Positions 1 to 7,754 of a stretch of DNA of 64,000 nt are shown one piece after another. Source of the stretch: an uncultured Paracoccaceae bacterium (GTDB lineage: Bacteria > Pseudomonadota > Alphaproteobacteria > Rhodobacterales > Rhodobacteraceae); NCBI GenBank assembly GCA_905182355.1, contig CAJJBH010000035.1:1-64000 (forward strand), written 5' to 3'. A program made the position numbers and the translations under genes. A model generated the notes under the pieces. That model made no database searches. It was not told where the DNA came from and was given only the letters and a program-made list of their open reading frames with translations. Position 1 is the first letter of the stretch. Each line of letters starts with the position of its first letter.

Positions 1-161
1 GATTGGACACTCTCATACCATTCGGCGCATCGTGTTGACGGATATGGCGCAGCTGCCGTTTCAAGTATTTCACCGAGTGGCCGCATCTCCTGTGCCTGAG
101 CCACGCTAACAGCGGGGGTAAGCATCAGCGCCACAACGGCGCAACGAATGAATTTCTTCAT
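1..161 (-). CDS. Exported protein, N-terminal part only (runs off left edge)
   Basis: This reading frame is too short for the ORF track. It starts at an ATG read leftward from 161 and stays open to the window edge (53 codons). The first 23 or so residues (MKKFIRCAVVALMLTPAVSVAQA) form a typical Sec signal peptide: Lys/Arg start, hydrophobic core, then an AQA-like cleavage site. The mature part visible (EMRPLGEILETAAAPYPSTR) gives no recognisable family. It is probably a small periplasmic or outer-membrane protein. The gene lies outside the integrase module to its right and is read away from it. Function unknown. Confidence 0.6.
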   Translation of the reverse strand, partial: MKKFIRCAVVALMLTPAVSVAQAQEMRPLGEILETAAAPYPSTRCAEWYESVQ

Positions 162-330
162 GGATTTGTCTTTCTCAAAATGGCCACCAGCTGCGCGGCC
201 TTTTCCTCAATGCTGGATCACTAGGGCTTTCAGGCGGGGGCAACATGCGCCGCACATCATCTAGGTGACGCTGTAGCGTTAAACGTCGCGGGTTGCCTAT
301 GGTGGACACCCAAAAGCGTATAGTGATTTA

Positions 331-369
331 AAAAGGCCAGAACCTCACAAAGGGAGACCGGGCTGGCCT
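331..369 (-). terminator. Hairpin terminator of the RHH gene
   Basis: Read on the minus strand, AGGCCAG pairs with CTGGCCT across a loop of about 22 bases and is followed by a run of five T. The left arm overlaps the stop codon of the ribbon-helix-helix gene at 368. The long loop makes this a moderate candidate. Confidence 0.4.
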
Positions 370-712
370 ATTCCTCGTTCCTAAACGGCGGGAGTGGATC
401 GGGTGGGTCACTAATATCCGCGTCAGGTCTGTCGAGTGCGATCTTTAATTCTCGAAACAACTGCTTAGCCGAACCTTCGACGATACGCCTGAGCTGCGCT
501 TCTTTAGGTAATCCAACAAGATTGAAGTTGTGTGGATCACTGAGGTCAGTTTCCCGTTCGTCAGTAATTCCTAAATACATCGAAAGGGCGACAATAATTT
601 CAGCATTCATGCTGCGCTTATTATCTTCTGCTGAAACCTTGATTTTATCGCGCATTCCGTCAGGCAGACGCAACATAAACTTATCACTCTCACGGCCTAT
701 CTTTTCCATCAT
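368..712 (-). CDS. Arc-type ribbon-helix-helix DNA-binding protein
   Basis: A 114-residue protein whose residues about 10 to 48 (DKFMLRLPDGMRDKIKVSAE then NKRSMNAEIIVALSMYL) fit the Arc/MetJ ribbon-helix-helix fold: a short DNA-contacting beta strand (FMLRLP), then two amphipathic helices with the SMNAEI turn typical of Arc-like phage repressors. The C-terminal 65 residues are polar and unassigned. It is divergent from a second, much smaller RHH gene at 816, and the 100-bp gap between them holds three copies of a palindrome, so the simplest inference is an autoregulated repressor of the integrase module. The antitoxin of a toxin-antitoxin pair is an alternative, but no toxin-like partner is visible. 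Confidence 0.75.
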   Translation of the reverse strand: MMEKIGRESDKFMLRLPDGMRDKIKVSAEDNKRSMNAEIIVALSMYLGITDERETDLSDPHNFNLVGLPKEAQLRRIVEGSAKQLFRELKIALDRPDADISDPPDPLPPFRNEE

Positions 713-734
713 ATTTACTCCACGAGACTACGTA

Positions 735-803
735 TGTCACGGTGATATCACTTTTAAGGTTGACTGCAATGGCGTCACGGTGACATAAGAAGTCACGGTG
801 ACT
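735..803. promoter_or_regulatory. Three-copy palindromic operator between divergent RHH genes
   Basis: TCACGGTGA occurs at 737-745, 775-783 and 793-801. The second copy extends to GTCACGGTGAC and the third to AGTCACGGTGACT, which are symmetric around a central G. The starts are 38 and 18 bp apart, all inside the 103-bp gap between two divergent ribbon-helix-helix genes. Short palindromes in tandem are what Arc/Mnt-type repressors bind. The third copy ends a few bases from the AGGAG ribosome-binding site of the right-hand gene, so occupancy would block that promoter. Confidence 0.6.
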
Positions 804-815
804 TAGGAGATCATT

Positions 816-968
816 TTGACCAAGCGCAAACCTTTGCAGCTACGCCTGCCCCCTGATTTGAAAACGTGGATTGCCGCGCAGGCGGAGGCAAACGTCCCTT
901 CTCAGAACAGCGAAATCATCCGCGCGATCCGCGAACGGATGGACTGCGTAGATGAGGCTAAAGCATGA
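816..968 (+). CDS. Small Arc-type ribbon-helix-helix protein, TTG start
   Basis: A 50-residue protein missed by the ORF track because it starts with TTG. The start is set by AGGAG six bases upstream. The sequence MTKRKPLQLRLPPDLKTWIA followed by QAEANVPSQNSEIIRAIRER is a minimal Arc-family domain: beta strand LQLRLP, helix A, turn with NSEI, helix B. This resembles RHH proteins found beside integrases in roseobacter islands. Its stop overlaps the ATG of the next frame (ATGA), indicating translational coupling. It probably controls the divergent promoter region with the larger RHH protein at 368-712. Confidence 0.7.
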   Translation: MTKRKPLQLRLPPDLKTWIAAQAEANVPSQNSEIIRAIRERMDCVDEAKA

Positions 969-1099
969 CTGAGCGCGAAACCATTGATGCACTGGAAAAC
1001 CGTCTGAATAAAATCGGCACAATGGTTACCCGCCTTGCCGCAAAGATGTTCATGAAGCATTTGAGCGCTTCGGCATCCTTGGCAGTAAGTGGCGACTAA
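965..1099 (+). pseudogene. Short ORF, probably the frameshifted 5' part of the excisionase-like gene
   Basis: The ATG overlaps the preceding stop (ATGA). The first 27 residues (MTERETIDALENRLNKIGTM and on) read as a helical N-terminus. After about codon 27 the frame gives a low-complexity tail, while the frame of the next gene gives DVHEAFERFGILGSKWRLMN, which runs directly into the ATG at 1099. Restoring one A in the AAA run near 1045 would join both parts into one protein of roughly 160 residues. I infer a one-base loss, natural or a sequence error. A genuine 44-residue protein is the alternative. Confidence 0.45.
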
Positions 1100-1452
1100 T
1101 GAACATGCGCCCAGCCATCATCCCCGAAACCATCACGCCAGACGAATTGGCGCTGAATCTTGGCGTGTCGCCAAGGCGGGTGAAGGATGATGTGCGGGCG
1201 CTTGGTTGTTTCTGCAAAATAGGTGCTAAAGTCGTGATGCGTGAACACCACGTTGAGGCGTATATGGAGGCGATGGAATGTCAGTCGAAATCTACAAGCG
1301 CGGCGCGATCTGGCACTACAGGGGTACCGTTGCCGGAAGGCGACTACGCGGCACTTGTGGCACGGAGAACAAAAAAATTGCCCAAAGAGTCGCGGCGGAA
1401 GCAGAAACTGCAAGCTGGCGTCGTCACCTTGATGGGCCGAGCGCACACGTGA
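1099..1452 (+). CDS. Excisionase-like helix-turn-helix protein overlapping the integrase gene
   Basis: A 117-residue frame. Residues about 8 to 55 (IIPETITPDELALNLGVSPR, then RVKDDVRALGCF) match the winged-helix/MerR-like fold of phage excisionases: a first helix, a GVSPRRVK recognition turn, and a following strand/helix region. Such proteins bind near attachment sites and direct the recombinase toward excision. The last 58 codons overlap the integrase gene out of phase, and the tail (PLPEGDYAALVARRTKKLPK) still looks protein-like. In-frame coding upstream of the ATG (AFERFGILGSKWRLMN) suggests the original start was at 965. DNA-binding call is fairly sure; the excisionase role is inferred from position. 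Confidence 0.6.
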   Translation: MNMRPAIIPETITPDELALNLGVSPRRVKDDVRALGCFCKIGAKVVMREHHVEAYMEAMECQSKSTSAARSGTTGVPLPEGDYAALVARRTKKLPKESRRKQKLQAGVVTLMGRAHT

Positions 1453-2303
1453 CATTCGCACAGGCCGCAAACGCATATCGTGACGCCGGGAAATCTGAAC
1501 GCTTCTTGGCTGCCATCGAAGATCATTGGAAAGATACGGCAATTCGTGAGGTCAGTGCGGGTGCAATCCGTCAATCCGCTCGCAAGCTGTATCCGAATGT
1601 AAAAGCGGCGACCCATAACCGCCAAGTCATTGTCCCAACGCAGGCGATCATTAATTTTGCCGCTGAGTTAGAATGGTGCGCCTCTATTAAGGTGAGGCGG
1701 TTCAAGACTGCAACGAAAACGAAGACACCTGCAACACGGGCTTGGATCGAGGCGTTTGGCGATCAGGCTAATGCTGATAGGTTGCCTCACTTAGCGGCGC
1801 TGGCCTATTTCATGTTTGGAACGGGGGCGCGACGTGGTGAGGCTTGCGGTCTGCTGTGGTCAGATGTTGATCTATTTGGAAAGAAAGCCACTATCCATCA
1901 ATCCAAGGTTGAGGACACCCGTACCGCGCACATGCCGCAAGCTGTCGTTGTCGCAATTGCCAACATTCCTACGAATCGCAACCCAGATGAACCTGTATTT
2001 GGATATGCCAGCGGCGAAAGCGTTGGTCAGGTTTGGGCGAATGTTTGTGAACGTGCGTGCATTGAAAAGTTGACCCCACATTCCTGTCGCCACGGATTCG
2101 CAACCACGATGCTACAGGCTGGAATTGATCCAAAGACCGTCGCCACGCGCGGCGGCTGGAAAGACGTTGGCACAGTGATGAAACACTATGCACACGCAAT
2201 GGATGACCCCACTGTCACGGATGTTCTTTTTGACACACCCGTGACACAGGGCCAACAGATATACCCCGTAACCTCTTATAAACAAAAAGGAAAATCAATA
2301 TGA
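1278..2303 (+). CDS. Tyrosine recombinase / phage-type integrase
   Basis: A 341-residue site-specific recombinase. The catalytic set is complete: Arg185 in GTGARRGEAC, Lys210 in the beta-hairpin, His268-x-x-Arg271 in HSCRHGF, Trp294 in RGGW, and nucleophile Tyr304 in KHYAH. The N-terminal 60 residues (IYKRGAIWHYRGTVAGRRLR) resemble the arm-binding domain of phage and island integrases, and residues about 60 to 140 the core-binding domain. It integrates or excises DNA by strand exchange at att sites. The start overlaps the excisionase-like frame. It is the last gene of the module, next to housekeeping serB. No tRNA or obvious direct repeat marks the att site in the 141 bp downstream. Confidence 0.9.
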   Translation: MSVEIYKRGAIWHYRGTVAGRRLRGTCGTENKKIAQRVAAEAETASWRRHLDGPSAHVTFAQAANAYRDAGKSERFLAAIEDHWKDTAIREVSAGAIRQSARKLYPNVKAATHNRQVIVPTQAIINFAAELEWCASIKVRRFKTATKTKTPATRAWIEAFGDQANADRLPHLAALAYFMFGTGARRGEACGLLWSDVDLFGKKATIHQSKVEDTRTAHMPQAVVVAIANIPTNRNPDEPVFGYASGESVGQVWANVCERACIEKLTPHSCRHGFATTMLQAGIDPKTVATRGGWKDVGTVMKHYAHAMDDPTVTDVLFDTPVTQGQQIYPVTSYKQKGKSI

Positions 2304-2444
2304 ACAAGGCCCTTCGTTGGGGAAGGGTGTCCCATTTATTGGGATAGGGGCTGATGCAGGCTGGCACAACAGATATAACGACGCTAGAACGCCCCATCGT
2401 CAATTTTTTGCGACATCAGTGACGCCAATCGGAAACTTTGCCTT

Positions 2445-3326
2445 ATGTTTATGTGCACATTATTAACCTCTCCTGAAAAACGGTCTTTGGATCCGGCGCT
2501 TGTCGAATCGCTACGCAATGCTTGGGGTGGGGGCGACGCTGTTTGGCTGTCGCCAGATGAGGCGGCCGAGTTTTCGTTACCTGCCGTTCCTGCCAATCGC
2601 TGGGATGTTTGGGCCGATTTGCAAAAGCTGGACGTGGATTTGGTTGTGCAACCCGATGAGGGGCGGCGCAAAAAGATGTTGCTGGCTGATATGGACAGCA
2701 CGATGATCCAACAGGAATGCATTGATGAGCTGGCGGATGAGGCAGGCGTTGGTGAACGCGTTAAAGATATTACAGCGCGTGCGATGAATGGTGAGTTGGA
2801 TTTTGACGGCGCACTGCGCGAGCGTGTTGGCTTGTTGGCGGGGTTGGATGCGGATGTTATCCAAACTGTATTACAGACGCGTATTTCGATGATGTCTGGG
2901 GGTGCAACTTTGCTTGCAACAATGAAGTCAAATAGCGCTTATGCTGCGCTTGTTTCAGGTGGTTTCACCGCGTTTACGGAATCTGTCGCGACGCATCTTG
3001 GCTTTGACGAAAACCGTGCAAATACAATGATTGTCAAAGACGGTGCTTTGACGGGCGAGGTTGGACTTCCGATATTGGGAAAACAGGCCAAGGTCGATGC
3101 GCTTGAGCAAATCACAGCCCGTTTGGGTTTATCAGACAGCGATGTGATGGCTGTTGGCGACGGCGCAAATGATTTGGGCATGTTGCACCGGGCAGGCACT
3201 GGCGTTGCTTTGCACGCCAAGCCAAGTGTTGCTGCAGAATGTGATGTGCGTATCAATCACGGGGATTTGACAGCGTTGTTGTATATCCAAGGATATTCAC
3301 GAGACGCATTTGTGGTGCCTGCTTAG
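2445..3326 (+). CDS. serB: Phosphoserine phosphatase SerB
   Basis: A 293-residue HAD-superfamily phosphatase that removes phosphate from L-phosphoserine, the last step of serine synthesis, in the cytoplasm. Motif I is DMDST (nucleophile Asp82, acid Asp84), motif II is SGG at 171-173, and the Mg-binding motif is GDGANDLGM around 238-246. The cap helix motif QQECIDELAD after motif I is characteristic of SerB. The N-terminal 75 residues form the degenerate ACT-like region usual in alphaproteobacterial SerB. The ribosome-binding site is weak. An alternative start two codons downstream (MCTLLTS) is equally possible. Confidence 0.93.
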   Translation: MFMCTLLTSPEKRSLDPALVESLRNAWGGGDAVWLSPDEAAEFSLPAVPANRWDVWADLQKLDVDLVVQPDEGRRKKMLLADMDSTMIQQECIDELADEAGVGERVKDITARAMNGELDFDGALRERVGLLAGLDADVIQTVLQTRISMMSGGATLLATMKSNSAYAALVSGGFTAFTESVATHLGFDENRANTMIVKDGALTGEVGLPILGKQAKVDALEQITARLGLSDSDVMAVGDGANDLGMLHRAGTGVALHAKPSVAAECDVRINHGDLTALLYIQGYSRDAFVVPA

Positions 3327-3334
3327 GGTTTTGA

Positions 3335-3352
3335 ATGGGGCTTTGCCCCAAA
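3335..3352. terminator. GC hairpin between convergent serB and asparaginase genes
   Basis: GGGGC-TTT-GCCCC lies in the short convergent gap. Neither strand has a good U-tract after the stem, so this is a weak bidirectional terminator candidate. Confidence 0.35.
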
Positions 3353-3393
3353 CCCCAAAGTTTATTTAGCAAGATGAATGCCGAAATTAGATT

Positions 3394-4374
3394 TTAAATC
3401 ATTGGAGGCGCAGCGCGTTGTGTGCCGGTTTGGACACCAAGCCAATTTCGGATTGGGGCGTTCAGGTATTTCATTGTTTCGGGATGTTCTGCATCAAGGA
3501 CGCCGAGCTTTACAAGAATCGCAGCAATTGCGCATTCTGCGGCGCGGGTTGTTCCATCTACTATCTTAAGCGCGACACCCATTTTCTTTTCAGGGATGAT
3601 TGCGATGAAGAACGCTTCGGCCCCGGTTTTGACAGCGACCTTACCACCCATTGCCCGCATAAGGTTGGTGCAGGCCCGTCCTTCACCAGCGACCAAATCA
3701 GGGTGTAGCATCATTGCAGAACGCAATCGTTCTTCGGCGCTTCCTTCTGGCGCTGCAGCGAAGGTTGCCATCGCGCGTGCCATGCCGTGCAGTGTTGTTG
3801 CGTAATTTGGCGCACTGCATCCATCGATGCCATATCCAGGGCTGGTTAACCCGGTGATGTCTTCAAAAGCGTCAAGGCACGCCATTTGCACAGGGTGCGC
3901 AGGGTCGACGTAATCAGGACCAGACTTTAGGTGTTTGGTCAGTGTCAAAAAGCCTGCGTGTTTGCCAGAACAGTTGTTGTGGATTTGGCACGGTTTCTCA
4001 AAGGCACGGATCAAACCGTTGCGGGCGTCTTCGTCACTGGGTGCTTGTGGTCCGCAACGAAAGGCATCGTCGGTCAGTTCTAGGTAGTCCAACCATTTGC
4101 CAACGCGGTCGGTGTGGATTGCGGCGCCTTGGTGCGAGGCGCAGGACAATGCGAGTTGTTCGGTGGTTAAATTGTGCGCATCTGCAGCCCCAGACCGGAT
4201 CAATGGCAGTGCTTGAATCATCTTTGAGGAGGATCTTGGTAGTATTATTGCCTCGGGATCACCCCAAGCGTGAACGATTTGTCCGCTGTCATCACAGACA
4301 ACGGCGTGGCCGTTATGGACGCTTTCAAGGAATGGACCACGCCAAATTTCGGCCATTGGTACTGAATTTGTCAT
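3394..4374 (-). CDS. L-asparaginase of the Rhizobium etli type (asparaginase II, PF06089 family)
   Basis: Hydrolyses L-asparagine to aspartate and ammonia. I use the ATG at 4374, 11 codons inside the track ORF, because AGGGA precedes it. With this start the key residues described for the R. etli enzyme fall at equivalent positions: Ser48-x-x-Lys51 (RSSSK), Ser80 (SHQG), and the metal-site Cys135 and Lys138 (NNCSGK), with a further Cys at 186 (DGCSAPN). The length (326 residues) and absence of a signal peptide fit a cytoplasmic enzyme. It is unrelated in fold to E. coli AnsA/AnsB. The gene is convergent with serB and apparently monocistronic. Confidence 0.88.
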   Translation of the reverse strand: MTNSVPMAEIWRGPFLESVHNGHAVVCDDSGQIVHAWGDPEAIILPRSSSKMIQALPLIRSGAADAHNLTTEQLALSCASHQGAAIHTDRVGKWLDYLELTDDAFRCGPQAPSDEDARNGLIRAFEKPCQIHNNCSGKHAGFLTLTKHLKSGPDYVDPAHPVQMACLDAFEDITGLTSPGYGIDGCSAPNYATTLHGMARAMATFAAAPEGSAEERLRSAMMLHPDLVAGEGRACTNLMRAMGGKVAVKTGAEAFFIAIIPEKKMGVALKIVDGTTRAAECAIAAILVKLGVLDAEHPETMKYLNAPIRNWLGVQTGTQRAAPPMI

Positions 4375-4550
4375 AATTTCCCTCACAACTGCGCGAAAAC
4401 CTGCCAATCAGGCTTTCGCAACTCGCTAGTTTTGCGCTAATGTGTTTCTTGTCGAGAAGAATACAGGCGCTGGCAAGAGTATGGTCGCAAAAAGAGCCAT
4501 ATAAAGCGATCTGACATATTGAGGTTACAGACGGTCTGGAGGCTGGACAG

Positions 4551-5081
4551 ATGGGAATTAAAACAACTTTTGCCGGGATGCTACTTACGGCATCATTGGT
4601 GGCGTCTGGCGCAATTGCGCAAGATAAAAGCACAAATTGGGTTGCAGAAAAGACCAATTGGAGTGTTTTCGTAGAAGACAATCCAACCGAATGCTGGAGC
4701 GTTTCGACACCAGAAGAGACGGTCAATTCACGTGGTGGGCGGGTTGTAGCTGTAACACGCAGCCAAATCTTGCTGATGGTGTCTTATCGCCCAAGCCAAG
4801 GGGCCAAAGGGCAGGTTGCCTTTACGGGCGGCTATCCCTTTGCTACTGGCAGCACGGTTAACGTTGATATCAGTGGCAACGAATTCGAGATGTTTACCGA
4901 AGGCGAGTGGGCATGGACAGCAAGCCCGTCAGACGACGCCAAAATGGTGACAGCAATGAAACGCGGCGCGAGTGCGGTTGTTTCAGCTGTGTCGGGACGT
5001 GGAACGGCAACTAAAGATACCTTTTCGCTATCTGGCTTCACCGCTGCCGTTGAAGATGCTGAAAAACGCTGCGGCGAATAA
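4551..5081 (+). CDS. Invasion-associated locus B (IalB) family periplasmic protein
   Basis: A 176-residue protein with a signal peptide (MGIKTTFAGMLLTASLVASG, cleaved after AIA), preceded by GGAGG eight bases before the ATG. The mature part has the family layout: NWVAEKTNWSVFVEDNPTEC near the start, a central beta-rich core (VVAVTRSQILLMVSYRP), and a second Cys at the C-terminus (EKRCGE), likely paired with Cys48. IalB was named in Bartonella, but members are widespread in free-living alphaproteobacteria and their biochemical role is unclear. The gene stands alone, followed by a strong terminator. Confidence 0.8.
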   Translation: MGIKTTFAGMLLTASLVASGAIAQDKSTNWVAEKTNWSVFVEDNPTECWSVSTPEETVNSRGGRVVAVTRSQILLMVSYRPSQGAKGQVAFTGGYPFATGSTVNVDISGNEFEMFTEGEWAWTASPSDDAKMVTAMKRGASAVVSAVSGRGTATKDTFSLSGFTAAVEDAEKRCGE

Positions 5082-5102
5082 TTAACGCCAATATTTGAAA
5101 CG

Positions 5103-5133
5103 ACGCGGCTTCAGTTTGAGGTCGCGTTTTTTT
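5103..5133 (+). terminator. Rho-independent terminator after the IalB-family gene
   Basis: ACGCGGCTTC pairs with GAGGTCGCGT (10 bp with two G-U pairs) across the loop AGTTT and is followed by six more T. It separates this gene from rlmN. Confidence 0.85.
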
Positions 5134-5213
5134 GTGTTCAGCTTTGAACATAGTCGAATCCTTTTGATCCCGCGCTAAATTCCTATATAGAGCAGGATCT
5201 AGCCATTATTCGG

Positions 5214-6407
5214 ATGAAAAATATGTCTGCCCCCAGCGCGCCGATTACCCAAGACCTTGTGACGATTCCACGCAAAATGCCGGATGGACCGATCAATTTG
5301 GTTGGTCTGACGCGCGAAGCGATGCGCGATCTATTGATCGAACACGGGACAAAGGAAAAGCAGGCGAAGATGCGTGTCGGTCAAATCTGGCAATGGATTT
5401 ACCAATGGGGCGTGCGTGATTTTGCCGAGATGACAAACCTGTCCAAAGATTTTCGTGCTCAATTGGCAGAGAAGTTTGTGATCGCTATTCCAGAAGTGGT
5501 AAACAAGCAGGTCAGCACCGATGGCACACGTAAGTATTTGGTCCGTATCGCAGGCGGTCACGAGGTTGAGGTGGTTTATATCCCCGAAGCTGATCGTGGA
5601 ACGCTGTGTGTGTCCAGCCAAGTTGGTTGCACGTTAACATGTTCGTTCTGCCACACGGGCACACAGAAACTTGTGCGCAATCTGACGGCTGGCGAGATTA
5701 TCGGCCAAGTCATGTTGGCGCGTGATGATCTGGGCGAATGGCCGGAACACGGCACCCGCACCTATGAAGCCCGCATGTTGTCCAACGTCGTTTTGATGGG
5801 GATGGGTGAACCGCTTTATAATTTTGAGAACGTACGTGACGCGATGAAGATTGCGATGGACCCCGAGGGGATTCAATTGTCGCGCCGTCGCATTACGCTG
5901 TCGACTTCAGGTGTGGTTCCAGAAATCGCACGCACTGCAGAAGAGATTGGTTGCCTACTGGCCGTGTCATTCCACGCAACCACGGACGAAGTGCGCGACA
6001 ATCTGGTGCCGATCAACAAGCGTTGGAATATCGAAACCTTGTTGGAAGCCTTGCGCACCTATCCAAAGGTGTCGAACTCTGAACGGATTACGTTCGAATA
6101 CGTGATGCTGGATGGTGTGAACGATACCGAAGAAGACGCGCATCGTTTGGTGAAATTGATCGAAGGTATTCCAGCCAAGATCAACCTGATTCCATTCAAC
6201 GAATGGCCAGGTGCACCGTACAAGCGGTCGTCGAATAATCGTATCCACCGCTTTGCGGATATTATCCATGCTGCGGGTTATCCAAGCCCAATCCGTAGAC
6301 CACGGGGTGAAGACATTTATGCAGCCTGCGGTCAGTTGAAGTCCGAGACCGTGCGCGAACGCAAATCGCGCAAGCAGATTGCTGAAGAAGCGGGCCTAGG
6401 GGCGTAA
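5214..6407 (+). CDS. rlmN: Dual-specificity RNA methyltransferase RlmN
   Basis: A radical-SAM enzyme that makes 2-methyladenosine at A2503 of 23S rRNA and A37 of some tRNAs. The [4Fe-4S]-binding motif CxxxCxxC is Cys139, Cys143 and Cys146 (CTLTCSFC). The second catalytic cysteine is Cys372 in DIYAACGQL near the C-terminus. GMGEPLYN is the conserved SAM-contact segment. Length 397 is normal for alphaproteobacteria. A start three codons later (MSAPSAP) is possible. It is monocistronic, bounded by a terminator upstream and a hairpin downstream. Confidence 0.95.
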   Translation: MKNMSAPSAPITQDLVTIPRKMPDGPINLVGLTREAMRDLLIEHGTKEKQAKMRVGQIWQWIYQWGVRDFAEMTNLSKDFRAQLAEKFVIAIPEVVNKQVSTDGTRKYLVRIAGGHEVEVVYIPEADRGTLCVSSQVGCTLTCSFCHTGTQKLVRNLTAGEIIGQVMLARDDLGEWPEHGTRTYEARMLSNVVLMGMGEPLYNFENVRDAMKIAMDPEGIQLSRRRITLSTSGVVPEIARTAEEIGCLLAVSFHATTDEVRDNLVPINKRWNIETLLEALRTYPKVSNSERITFEYVMLDGVNDTEEDAHRLVKLIEGIPAKINLIPFNEWPGAPYKRSSNNRIHRFADIIHAAGYPSPIRRPRGEDIYAACGQLKSETVRERKSRKQIAEEAGLGA

Positions 6408-6428
6408 GCAACCGAATCTAAAATGGAG

Positions 6429-6455
6429 ACAATGTGGCGGGTGGCGTCACATTGT
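6429..6455 (+). terminator. Hairpin after rlmN
   Basis: ACAATGTG pairs with CACATTGT around an 11-base GC-rich loop. Only a short T stretch follows, so it may act as a processing or partial termination signal. Confidence 0.45.
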
Positions 6456-6546
6456 TTGCATTCTGCCCTGTAATGACCCCAATTCTGGACGATTGGTGCC
6501 ATTTGTGGAAACGACAATGCTCCTTGTAAGATAACAGGAGAGGCCA

Positions 6547-6759
6547 ATGTCTATCATCTCAAGCCAAGACCAATTCGTAACAGCACAAATTATTGAACTC
6601 GTTTCGTCAGAGCGTTCCAAAGCCCTGTCCAAACGTGAATGGAAGCACCGCCTCGCAGGCTACGGTTACAGCATTCGCGAGACTGACGCAGGCGATGTGC
6701 TTGAAACACTACCGCACCACGTCAAAATTTGTATTTTGCCAGCTGTACTCTCTGCTTAA
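6547..6759 (+). CDS. Small conserved-looking protein of unknown function
   Basis: A 70-residue frame with a good ribosome-binding site (AGGAGAGG, five bases before the ATG). The sequence (ELVSSERSKALSKREWKHRL and AGYGYSIRETDAGDVLETLP) is basic and amphipathic with no signal peptide or membrane segment. The WKHRLAGYGYSI segment followed by an acidic patch suggests a small folded domain, possibly nucleic-acid binding, but I recognise no family. It is convergent with the LOG-family gene. The ribosome-binding site and protein-like composition support that it is real. Confidence 0.6.
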   Translation: MSIISSQDQFVTAQIIELVSSERSKALSKREWKHRLAGYGYSIRETDAGDVLETLPHHVKICILPAVLSA

Positions 6760-6784
6760 GCGATCTTTTGAGTAAGGGTTCAAT

Positions 6785-7627
6785 TTAGCGTCCGGGGACT
6801 TCCTCGCGCCGTGTGGTTGTTTCCCAGTTTTCGATCAGGTCCATCGCTTCAGCAGCCGTATCAACAAAGCGGAACAGGTCCAGATCTTCGTCTGAGATTG
6901 TGCCGGCCTCTGCCAGTACGTCCCAGTTGATGATTCCGTTCCAGAAGGCTTTGCCGAACAGTAAGAATGGTACGCGTTGCATGCGGCCCGTTTGAATGAG
7001 GGTTAGTGCCTCGAACATCTCGTCCAGCGTGCCAAAGCCGCCGGGGAACACGCAGATTGCACGTGCCCGCATCAGAAAATGCATTTTTCTGATCGCGAAG
7101 TAGTGAAAGTTAAAACACAGGTCGGGCGTGACGTATGCGTTCGGTGCCTGTTCAAACGGCAGAACGATGTTCAACCCGATAGATGGTCCATCGGCATCGA
7201 ACGCACCGCGGTTGCCCGCCTCCATCACACCGGGCCCACCGCCGGTGACAATAACATTTTCCGTGCCGCCGCTTTCCTTGGATTTCAGCGTCATCAGGCG
7301 CGAAAATTCTCGGGCCTCGTCATAAAACGATGACAAGTTAGCCAGCGTCTTTGTCCGCGCCGTTTCTTTCTTTGCTGGCTCTGGAATACGTGCACCACCA
7401 AACAAAACAATTGTGCTTCTAATGCCATGTTCGTCCAGCATTAATTCTGGCTTCAGCAATTCAAGCTGCAGGCGCACAGGGCGCAATTCATCACGACACA
7501 AAAATTCGTCATCTGCAAAGGCCAGCTTATAGGCGGGTGCCCGCGTTTGTGGTGTGTCTGGAACACCCTCGGCGGCAGTGCGATCCGTGTGAGCGTTGCG
7601 GAAAGGGTGGGCGCTGTTTTTGCTCAT
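6785..7627 (-). CDS. LOG-family protein (TIGR00730-type Rossmann fold)
   Basis: About 280 residues. The start at 7627 (MSKNSAHPF) is chosen over the longer track ORF because AAAGGA lies seven bases upstream. Two signatures mark the family: GGGPGVMEAGNRGA and the PGGFGTLDE motif that binds the nucleotide phosphate. The family includes cytokinin-activating phosphoribohydrolases (LOG) and bacterial nucleotide 5'-monophosphate nucleosidases of the PpnN type; these proteins were formerly misnamed lysine decarboxylases. The N-terminal 80 residues (helical, charged) are an extension found in the longer bacterial class. Probably a cytoplasmic nucleotide hydrolase; substrate unknown. Divergent from dapD. 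Confidence 0.8.
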   Translation of the reverse strand: MSKNSAHPFRNAHTDRTAAEGVPDTPQTRAPAYKLAFADDEFLCRDELRPVRLQLELLKPELMLDEHGIRSTIVLFGGARIPEPAKKETARTKTLANLSSFYDEAREFSRLMTLKSKESGGTENVIVTGGGPGVMEAGNRGAFDADGPSIGLNIVLPFEQAPNAYVTPDLCFNFHYFAIRKMHFLMRARAICVFPGGFGTLDEMFEALTLIQTGRMQRVPFLLFGKAFWNGIINWDVLAEAGTISDEDLDLFRFVDTAAEAMDLIENWETTTRREEVPGR

Positions 7628-7754
7628 GGTCGTGGTCCTTTGTTTCTTAATTGAAGACAGGCGTAACGTGCTGCAAGTGAGTTGCCCAGATATGATTGCA
7701 CTGTGCACAGGATTGCTGTCTAAGCGCTGCAACTAATTTTTTGGGGAACTGACA

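Noticed and set aside
368-968. RHH pair as a toxin-antitoxin system
   Set aside because: Both proteins are DNA-binding RHH types and no RelE, PIN, MazF or other toxin-like frame is adjacent; a repressor pair fits better.
1096-1542. 148-residue minus-strand ORF over the integrase start
   Set aside because: Antisense to two well-supported genes, no start signal and no family resemblance.
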